Below, piece by piece: positions 55,500 through 64,000 of a stretch of 64,000 nucleotides of DNA. This DNA is from Holothuria scabra (Eukaryota > Echinodermata > Holothuroidea > Aspidochirotida > Holothuriidae), in assembly GCA_037179385.1 (NCBI GenBank), contig CM074200.1, positions 32,305,884-32,369,883 on the forward strand, written 5' to 3'. A model generated the notes under the pieces. It made no database searches, was not told the origin of the DNA, and saw only the letters and a list, made by a program, of their open reading frames with translations. Within the stretch, counting starts at the first letter, position 1. Every line of letters starts with the position of its first letter. Both the position numbers and the translations under genes were made by a program.

Positions 55500-58250
55500 A
55501 ACATTTTTATGATGACAATAGCTTCTGTTTATACCTTGTTTTAAAAATGGAAAGGGTTTTACATTGTTTTATACTGTCATCGAATCGAGTGAATTCCATA
55601 GTTTGACTCCTGAGGTGGATATACACAATTGTTTTTTCCTTGTTCTTACATACTTTTGTTTAAAGTTGTTCTTTTGTCTTATGTTATATCTGTCATAGGA
55701 TGCTGAGGTAAAAAGAAATTGTAAGTTCTTTGGTAATAACTTATGGTTTGCCTTAAACATAAAAATTCCAGTGCTGAAATCTATAATTTGTGGTAATGTT
55801 AGAGCTTTTAACTTATGAAAAAGTCCACCCGTATGATCTAAGAAATTTGATTTACAAACAATACGAATGACCTTTTTGCTTTAAAAATAATGGAGTAACA
55901 TTAAATTTGTATTTCCCCATACTTCAGAAAAGTAATTGAGATATGGAAGAAAGATTGCACAATGAGGTGTATACAAGGCCTTAGTATTAAATATGTGACT
56001 GGCTTTATGAATGATGGCAATACTTTTAGAAAATTTCCTGGATATATTAAAAATATGCTCTTTCCAATTAAGATTATGATCTATATATACACCAAGAAAT
56101 TTAGTGACATAAACTCTATCAATACTAACATTATTTATCGTGATTATCAAATCAGAGTTGGTCTTTCAATTGGAAAATAGCATATAACTAGTTTTGTTAA
56201 CATTAAAGGAATATTTATTCACTGCAAACCAAACAATGAGTTTAAGTAGCTCATTACTTACCATTTTGCAAAGCGAACATACGTCATTGTGAGAACAAAA
56301 AATATTTGTATCGCCTGCAAAGAGTACAAATTTTAACAAGTTGGAGACATTGCAAATGTGATTGATATATAAAATGAATAATTTTGGTCCAAGGATAGAT
56401 CCTTGTGGTACTCCACAAATTACATTTCGTAAATCTGAGCATTGTTCTTTAATTTGTACATATTGCATTCTGTTGTTCAAATAACTAGACAGCCAGTCAT
56501 GGACTGTCCCCCGGAAATCGTAATGCTCTTATTTCTTAAGTAATAAATGGTGGTCTATAGTATCAAAAGCCTTCTTTAAGTCAATAAAGACTCCAACAGT
56601 TGATTTTTTTTTGTCCAGTGATGTACTGATTTTCTCAACTAATTCTAATAGTGCCATGGAAGTAGAACGTCCAGACCTGAAGCTGTACTGACTTTACTTA
56701 AGGAGATTGAATCGAACAATCTTTCGAGTATTTTTGAAAATTGGGGGCGCAAGGAAACTGGTCTGTAATTATTGAACACATTTTTTCACCAGCCTTAAAT
56801 GTCGGTACCTCTTTTGCAATTTTCATGCCGTTTGGAAAAACTCCAGTAGAGAACAATTTGTTACAAATAAAAGAGGTTTTACAACGGATGGGATGATAAG
56901 TTTAACCAACGACATGCTTAAATCATCACTTTCTCCTGAAGTTTTGTTACCTAAATTTTTAACAATATCCAAAACTTCACCTTCTGTAGCATCCATTAAA
57001 ACATGGAATGTGAATTAATCTCATCCAGGTAATCATACACTGAGCTGTCTTGTGGTGGTATAGTTGCCGCTAAAGCTGGTCCAACATTAGTGAAGAACTT
57101 ATTAAAACCGTCTAAAATGTCTTTACCATGCATGCACCTCCTTATTATCTACTGTAAAGGTATCAGGATACGCATTACTTGTCTTATAATTACTGTTAAT
57201 TATACCACTTAACCCCTTCCATGTTTCTCTAATGTTATTCTTATGACTTTCTATTAGTTTGGCATAGCAATCCTTTTTACAGAAACTTAACACAGACGTA
57301 AGTTTGTTTCTGTACCTCTTATATCTTATCACTTTCCAAAGTAAGAAAATTTACATACAAACAATTTTTCTTTTTACATGCATTTATCATGCCTTTTTCA
57401 TCCATGGTTTATTAATTTTCCCACGATAAATTAGTTTTTAGTTACAGAGCAATATTAATTATACAGCTTAGTTACAATATCTATAAAATGATCATAGGAC
57501 CTGTGAGCATTATTGGCAGTGTGAACCAGATCCTATCTTTCTTGAAATAATTTTTTCTTGAAAAGTTGAATAGATGCATCAACTTTCTACCTGATATACG
57601 AAACCTGTTGCTCACTTGTTCTATGTACATGGTAATCAATTACACTAAACACTGGAAGATGATCACTTACATCATTAATAAAAATACCACTCTTCATATC
57701 AATACTCATGACATTGGTAAAGATGTTATCAATCAGAGAAGCTGAATGCTGAGTTATGCGAGTAGGTTTGTCATTTAATGGATAAAAGCCGAAACTAAAC
57801 ATTGTGTCTACAAAGTCCCTGGTGCCATTGTTATTGTTATAGGCAAGGAGATTTATATTGAAATCCCCACAGGTCAGACTTTTTGTGCATATACATCTTT
57901 TGTAAGGTATCAATTAAGTTATCAAGAACAGAACCAGGTTGTCGTTAAAGACAACTTATAATGATATTCTTCTTGTGATCTAGAAATAGTACAACAGTAA
58001 TACATTCCAAAACATTATCGATTGTAAAACACATTCTATCTATAACTTTGTACTTAATATTTTTATTGATAAACAAAGCTACTCCACCCCCTCTTATACT
58101 ATTACGATCTATGTTACACATATCATATCCTATGAGATTATACAATTCAGGGCTTGAATTCGAATTCAGCCATGTTTCACTTATTGCAATTATATCAAAA
58201 CTAAAGTCTAATTTACTTAAGTAGTCTAATCTTTCAAGTCATGTGTAACT
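55500..58250 (-). pseudogene. CR1/jockey-like LINE ORF2, endonuclease to C-terminus, decayed
   Basis: The longest retroelement in the window, read from right to left. The AP-endonuclease domain shows 'FDIIAISETWLNSNSSPELY' (about 58200-58140), 'GGGVALFINKNIKYKV', 'CGDFNINLL', 'KPTRITQHSASLIDNIFTN' and 'DVSDHLPVF' (57913-57587). A linker follows with 'KKDCYAKLIESHKNNIRETW' (57300-57225). The RT begins with 'LMDATEGEVLDIVKNL' (near 57000), then 'NRMQYVQIKEQCSDL', 'CGVPQGSILGPKLFILYINH' and 'FAGDTNIFCSH' (56480-56285), where relatives have FADD: the first catalytic Asp is Gly. Then come 'VTKFLGVYIDHNLNWKEHIF' (about 56110) and the end motif 'GVKLWNSLDSM' (55600). Multiple frameshifts and stops make it non-functional. 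Confidence 0.85.
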
Positions 58251-58259
58251 CAATAAACC

Positions 58260-58740
58260 ATGATAAGTTTTGCACAGATCTGTAAAAATGTACTATGAGC
58301 AGAACGATAAGAGAAACTTTTTAATACAGAATTAATAGAAAAAGTTTCTTTTATTTCTTAAAAGAAGTAAAAAACTTGTACTGTCGGTTTTCCATTTATG
58401 ACTAATACCTCCTGTGGCAGAATAAGAGGAGATATTTTCATCCAGCAACAATATTGTTTTGGTATTTTCATCCCATTTTTAATATATCTTGTGTTCCTAC
58501 AGAGTTCTATCACTGAAGTCACAAGCTCGGCCCTAACTTAGTACGATAAATAGTGTAGCTGCTTGAAAAGCAGCTGAAGGCCCACCTTCGACTGTTGCAC
58601 TAAAACACTATTGTTTTTTTCCCCGGCAGTTCGCGTGGCGTACCAATTATGACGTCACGTAAAGGTGCTCTATAACTGACTTCTTGACGCTAAGTACGAA
58701 TCTTTATAAGTAGCTGCCGGAACAACTTTTGCATAATATC
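58260..58740. other. No recognisable feature
   Basis: Some may be the 5' region of the LINE on its left, but no motif supports this. Confidence 0.4.
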
Positions 58741-58765
58741 ATAGATACTGCCCTTCAGTGGACGT

Positions 58766-58879
58766 GAGGTTGAATCACGTATTGTCCTTCAGTGGACGTA
58801 ATGGCTTTTCCGGGAAGCAGTGACAATTATGGTTTCGCCGAACGGCCTTTTGCAATACGGTCGGGTGGACTTCAGAAAA
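58766..58879. repeat. Repeat I, copy 2
   Basis: Shares 'cgtattgtccttcagtggacgtaatgg', 'cgggaagcagt', 'atggtttcgccgaacggcctttt' and 'gacttcagaaaaag' with 48841-48960. The word 'ccttcagtggacgt' also occurs once just upstream at 58752. Confidence 0.7.
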
Positions 58880-59668
58880 AGTGCCATTTGATGTGTGATT
58901 TTTTTTTTTATCTGAATTCATAAAAGTATATTTAAGGCCATTCTTTGCTAAAATATGGATGGAGTATATTCCTGCCCGACTTTTCTATAGGAAGGATATT
59001 TTTGCCAAAGGCTAAGTGAACCTTTGATTAACTTATTTAAGGGCTGGTAGATTACAAGCAATGTCACCTTTGTTTATCGAACTTTGTAAAATGATGCTAA
59101 ATGATAACCTTTCAAATACGAGAGAAAAAGCAGCGGACGTTCTTTAACAGACAGGGTATGGATTTTCTTTAAAAAATAATTCAGCCCGGGATGGCAATGG
59201 ATTTTAAACGTAAACTGTAATGTCTAGAAATCTTTATTGGCGACGTAAACGAATATCTCTGCAGGCTGGCATGACGTCATCTCGAACCGTTAGTTCTTAG
59301 TCCTGGTAATTGTTCTGAGAAGTATCACCTATCGTATTACCTACCAAACTCAAACTTAATAGTCATATTAAAGTGATTGTTTTTATGAATGAAAAGTTCC
59401 TACACGTGTTTTAAGTGGAAGCAATATTCGGGCAAATAAGTCAGTGAAGAGAACAACTTTAGCCTTTTAGAGAATTTTCTCCAAATCCTAATTTCGGCAA
59501 AAACCGTCCGTACCCTTGAAATAGCCTGTATTGATCCCCGTAGGCCCCTGGGCCAAAATGTGTTCGCATACTCATGTCCCCTCTTCAGCACTGTTTGCAA
59601 GATAACGTTTTTGTAAACCATTCCAAGCAGAAATTTCCCTTTGAGACCATCTGTCCAAATTTCGTTAA
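58880..59668. other. No recognisable feature
   Basis: Nothing supported. A minus-strand open frame at 59400-59621 has no recognisable domain. Confidence 0.4.
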
Positions 59669-59890
59669 CCCCAGGGTTTCAATGGATTCCAAATGCTTCT
59701 AAAGGGTTTTCAAAAGTGTTGGGTGTTTGCAAAGGGTGATTTTACAGCTCTTTCAGATATGTCCAACTTCCATTAACAACCAAAGGGAACCCTTTAAATG
59801 CAAAGGGTTTTCCAAATGGTATCATTTGAAACCCTTTGGGATCAAGGGTAATACCTTACAGAATTCCAAGGGGAATTTTCAACTGGGTAA
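59669..59890. repeat. Repeat built from AAAGGGTTT / AAACCCTTT words
   Basis: AAAGGGT(T) occurs at 59701, 59730 and 59802. AACCCTTT occurs at 59788 and 59830, with variants 'aaagggaac' and 'atcaagggta'. The ends are weakly inverted ('ccccagggtttcaatgg' against 'acccagttgaaaattcc'). Only one copy was found. It resembles the other word-palindrome repeats in this window. Confidence 0.5.
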
Positions 59891-60004
59891 AGTTTATGTC
59901 AGGTAACTGCTTGCTTTGCCATTCATTGAAGCATCTCTTTTTTAAACTTTATTTTGAGGTAAGATTTGGCTGTCCCTTCAATTTTACTGTTTACCATTTA
60001 CTAT

Positions 60005-60083
60005 AGCCACAACTGGAAAGAGACAGTGGTCAGCTCGACTTGAACCAAAAGGGTGAAAACTGGGCCGTAAAACTAGAGCTGAC
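60005..60083 (+). mobile_element. tRNA-derived SINE, 3' fragment
   Basis: 'gccacaactggaaagag', 'gctcgacttgaacc' and 'aactgggccgtaaaact' are the reverse complement of the SINE tail at 35395-35470. The rest of the SINE is missing. Confidence 0.7.
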
Positions 60084-60683
60084 TAGCTTACTATTTACTA
60101 TAAACAGTGAAAAAATAGGGTAGATTTACTACAGAGAAAAGAAACAAAAGAGATAGATTAGGATTACAGAAATGATTTAAAAACTTAATTTTAGAACATT
60201 TCTGTAACCTTTACGTTTCTGCTTAATTTTTGTAGCGCAAATTTACAGCGTTTTTTAGCCAGCATTTACAGTGTAGTAGGAACAGCATTTGATATGGTGA
60301 AAAATCGTAATTTGAGGATTTCTTTTATTCTCTTTCCCTTTAATTCTTCTCTTTTCACATTTTCTCTCTTACACCGGGGACTTTAGCTATATTACCAGCC
60401 ATACGTTGCCTTCCAGTCTTTAGTTCCGAATTTGAAATACTTTTCTTAAAGATAACTTTGGTGCAATTCATATTAAAAGTGAAACATTATTTCCCCGCTG
60501 GTAAAAAGAAAGTAAACACACAACTTGGTTTTTGCTAAAGCTTCCTGCAACTGATTACTTATAATACCTTCCTTGTGAGTTACCTAGTAACTGAAAGAAA
60601 CCGTGGAAGTAAAAGATGCACTATTCTTAACTCCTAAAAATACAAAATGTTTCTAACAATTTTCACTTCAAAGGTAGCGCTAT
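60084..60683. other. No recognisable feature
   Basis: AT-rich. Nothing supported. Confidence 0.45.
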
Positions 60684-61012
60684 ACACTCTAAAATCAAAA
60701 CAGTGACCTTAGTCACTCTTTGATAGAGTGAAAAGTGTGAATTCACTCCATTAGAGTAATAATTCACTCCACGAAGATTGAAAGTCACTCCAAAAAGAGC
60801 AAAATTCCCTTAAAACGAACGAAGTTTCACTCTTAATGGAGTGCCTACAGTGACCACTCGTAAAAAAGAGTGATGATTGCAGGCACTCGTGGAAGAGTGA
60901 ATTTTCTCTCTTCCTGTAGTGAAATTCACTCTTTTTGGAGTGAGTTTCACTCCTCTTGGAGTGAATTTACACTTTTCACTCTATCAAAGCGTGACTAACT
61001 TCACTCTTTCAC
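60684..61012. mobile_element. Foldback element made of GAGTGAA / TTCACTC words, copy 2
   Basis: About 329 bp, matching 7274-7660 in the same orientation. The left end is 'acactctaaaatcaaaac', followed by 'ttagtcactctttgat.gagtgaaaagtgt', a centre 'ggagtgcctacagtga..actc', and the right arm 'ctcttggagtgaatttacacttttcactc'. The right arm lacks the 'attatcactctaatggagtg' block, and the last ~20 bp are diverged. No ORF. Confidence 0.75.
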
Positions 61013-61673
61013 TTTGCTTCAAACATTTTCAGGTGAAAAAACCGCTCAACTAAGACCCTTAACCAAGATCCCTTCCAACAAATGAGCAAGAAATGCTGTA
61101 CCTGTATCGATAGTACTCAATTAGACCATTCAGTTTTGAGGTGTACCTTTCTATTACATCAATTCAGATATAATTCTATAGTATAGACTGTTATGCCTAT
61201 GATACGTCTCTTAAACAACCAACTTCCTAAAAGCGTCAAGTCAGCACGAAGATGTTCTATACAACGGTCTCCTCTACAGCAACAATAATCTTACTCAATT
61301 ACACTATCATGTTTTTTGGGAATATACTCAGATATGTGGCTGTAAATTAATACAAGCTGCTAAAATTGTAGCATATTGTCGTATTTTTCTTATTGTTCAG
61401 ACACCAAATTAGTAAACGAATCCAGATTCACGTGGTTAAGTACACTGTGAAGAGATCTGCCAAGGCATACAACAAAACTGATACATGGTCAGCAGATTGT
61501 ACCAATAAATAATTTTAAAGCAAACTAAGAATTCAAGATGCTGTTTTTAAAACCTGCGCAGCCTTATGATGAACCGCAATAGTCAAACAAGTAATCAAAC
61601 GAAAAAAATTTGCACTTTAAGCTAATTGTAACTAATGTTTTGTGCGTGAACTGAATGAATAAAAAGATATGTA
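61013..61673. other. No recognisable feature
   Basis: Nothing supported. Confidence 0.45.
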
Positions 61674-61933
61674 CTATACGCGAATCCGGACAGCAAGTGA
61701 TGGTCTGATTCCAGTCGGCCATAGCTGGGGTCTATCACCTTTCAATTTTCCAATTTTCTTGCTTACTTGTATCATGGATGGCTGTACACTTACTTGTGTA
61801 TTGATTCCTTCAATTTCATTGAATATGAGGGTTTGACATTCATGTATGACAACAAAAACGATTTAAGGCTGATGGACCCCACTAATGGCTGCCTACACTC
61901 ACTAACATTAAGCGCTGATCGGATCCGTCTATG
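61674..61933 (-). mobile_element. MITE family D, copy 3, inverted
   Basis: 260 bp. The left end is 'tatacgcgaatccggacagc' and the right end 'cggatccgtctatg'. The body is the reverse complement of 8645-8902 ('gcttactt', 'catggatggctgtac', 'gctgatggaccccactaatg'). No ORF. An open frame at 61767-62000 across it is incidental. Confidence 0.7.
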
Positions 61934-64000
61934 CAACCATTTTCATCATACGACAGCCAGTCATTTAGTATCAAAGCCATCGTTGTTCTTTTTCTGCTGA
62001 TATGAAGGGTTCTCTACGACGTCATATAGACACTTGTCACAGCATGCTAGAATGATTTTCAGTCTTTTGGAGACAATTCACCAATTTTAACAAAAGAAAG
62101 GGAAACTTTAATCCTGCCGTACGATCTGAGGTTCGTTAAAGCAGACACTTGAAAAAGTCACGGATTTCTAAGAGTCAAACTTTACTAAATCTAGAGTCCT
62201 AGGGGAAAGCCGATTGTTTTGCCTTTTGCATACCAAGAAAATTTTGAGGCAATGTCTCTCTCGTTTTATACTTGATTGTTTCCAAAACAGCTCCACTAGC
62301 CAGCAGTTACCATACGAGAGGGGCAATGGCTCTGCCTTTGGGGCAACCATTAGACAAATGAAGGCTTATTTAAAAATAATATGTTGCCTCCATATCCCAT
62401 CATGGTTCCTCTATTTTTTAAAGCGTTCTAAAGGAAAGTGCCGGTGGTTATATTCTACGGCAGGTAAAATTCTAAAATCATGTATCTTCCACATTCTTAT
62501 TTGATCGAGAGGTAAATTCAGAATAGAACAATGATATGGTCTAACCATCTTTATCCCAATCGCATTTTCCCCAAGAAATTGGTTTCAGACCTTTTTAGTA
62601 AAAGTAAAAATAACAATACAGCGAAACCAAATCTTTAAAAAGTCTTGCATAAATTATGACAAATAAGTGTTACGCTTTATAATTTCTATATACCTCTCCC
62701 TTTTTCAAACGCCTAAACATAATAAATTTGTCAAAATGAAAACCATTTTTATTGCACAAATCTGTGGAAACATCCATAAAAAGGTATGGGCCTTGGATCT
62801 TTTTGATCAATCTAGATTTTCCTCACTGAACTGCAAATCTGTGTCTTGCCACCATTCCGTCCTATAAGGAAGACTTTAATAACTTCAACCTCTGACGTAG
62901 AGGTTCTATCCTGACACCAGTGATGAGAAGATGAGGTTCTCTTGTTATTTGAATATGTTCCCGTTCCTACTCTTATACCTATGTAATTCGTCTCATTGTT
63001 ATCATCAAGAAGTCTTTGAACACACGTTTACATATTCCCTCAGGAAATCATGAACAATTCTTTCGATGAAGCTCCTGGGCGACTAATTTTCATCCCGCCA
63101 GTTGCGCGAACGTTGGGTAATTAATCAATCAGCATTTTTTCCGTCACGGTGGTGTGAAATGGGGAAATACAATGTTTGTTGAAAGAATTGTAGAGAATTT
63201 GTCTTTCAAAATGTATTTAAAGGAAACATTACGAAATAATATACACAAAATGTTCTCTAACACTAACAGGGAAGCATCCTTTAGCTGTCCATTATCAAGT
63301 GTGATTAAAGCTGAAACAAAGGTATGACAGCAGCTCATTGCAACGATTTTACTGTTGTAATGTCGAGATCCGTGAGAATGGGTTCGAACATCTGATACCC
63401 TCTTTTTTCCGTATCCCTTCCTCTATATGTAGTACCACGTGGCAGTTGCGAATACTAAACGGTTTGTGTTTAGTTTGTCAAGGTTTATATAGAGCCTCGC
63501 TTAGATCTCTGCCCCAGCTCAGGGGCATAGTGAGCGAAATGAGGAGTTTTTTATCTGCAGCTATGATCCTTACCAAGATGATGCCAAAGCGATGAAGATC
63601 GTCAAAGTTGTCAATATATAATGAAAATCTGGAAATAAATTTGAGGATTTGTCCATAACTGCCTCTTCATTCTTTGGTCTGTATAAAGGGAACTTTTAGT
63701 TGGTTTATTGAAACATGGGGGTTCCTTCAATAAATCGCATTTAGAAATAATTTAGTTGCAAAATTCAGAATATGTGAAACGTGCATTTTTTTTTTCATAT
63801 CAATTTCTCAATCTTCAAGTTCCAACCTCAAAAAAATTAGCTTATTAATGAAAGAAGAAAATTAAGAAAGACACTTCAACCTGTTAAACCTAATTTATCA
63901 ATTCAGGTTTAAGACTGGTGGATTTATTTGGACTTTGTGTTCTCTGTGTTCTGTGGGTTCAAACTCCCATGCCCCCTTAAAGTGAGAACTGAACATTTTA
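61934..64000. other. No recognisable gene
   Basis: About 2 kb. Frames at 62214-62504, 62667-62867 and 63338-63595 were read and show no recognisable domain, although the last (85 codons, 'CLVCQGLYRASLRSL') is not obviously low-complexity. No repeat partner was found in the window. Confidence 0.4.

Noticed and set aside
63338..63595. 85-codon frame near the right edge
   Set aside because: Composition is acceptable, but no domain, splice context or repeat partner supports it.

Overview
This is an animal (metazoan) nuclear-genome window, AT-rich and dominated by transposable-element remains. I found no ribosomal RNA, intact tRNA gene, operon-like gene block, CRISPR array or confidently recognisable host gene. 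The element mix (a Penelope-like element with a GIY-YIG endonuclease, L1/Tx1-like and CR1/L2/jockey-like LINEs, an RTE/endonuclease-RT type LINE, tRNA-derived SINEs, hAT-like elements and many MITEs) suggests a marine invertebrate, perhaps an echinoderm, hemichordate or mollusc. The species cannot be fixed from the sequence. Every coding trace that I recognise is a broken retrotransposon ORF.

Layout. 0-10 kb: a dense MITE field with several families, including insertions of one family inside another and a paralogous empty site at 9.5 kb. 9.7-14.1 kb: a GC-rich 'word-palindrome' repeat split by a composite insertion that holds a decayed Penelope-like element and the 3' part of an L1/Tx1-like LINE. 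16.1-16.6 kb: a 509-bp pure pyrimidine microsatellite. 17.15-20.24 kb: a 3.1-kb hAT-like non-autonomous element with 8-bp target duplications (7 of 8 matching) and a second 725-bp TIR element nested inside it. 20-25.6 kb: further MITEs, two unexplained ORFs behind splice-acceptor-like tracts, and a 224-bp GC-rich foldback. 25.9-30.1 kb: two head-to-head LINEs, one split first by a composite insert with a 44-bp flanking duplication and then by a 600-bp TIR element. 35-39.7 kb: a SINE with a 12-bp target duplication, a second copy of the 725-bp element, another LINE end and a 148-bp hAT-like MITE with a perfect 8-bp duplication. 39.7-46.5 kb: mostly unannotated, with scattered MITEs. 46.5-54.3 kb: three LINE 3' fragments, microsatellites and SINEs. 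55.5-58.3 kb: one long minus-strand LINE covering endonuclease to C-terminus. 58.7-62 kb: second copies of families seen at the left end.

The most unusual theme is a set of repeats that are unrelated in sequence but alike in design. Each is assembled from one short word and its reverse complement: GAGTGAA at 7.3 and 60.7 kb, TGCGGGCAAG at 9.7-10.6 kb, CCCAGCTGGG at 25.4 kb, AAAGGGTTT at 59.7 kb and AGTGCTG at 1.1 kb. They probably form very strong cruciforms or hairpins. At least two (GAGTGAA and CCCAGCTGGG) have clear terminal-inverted-repeat form, so non-autonomous foldback transposons are the simplest explanation, but no transposase is present.
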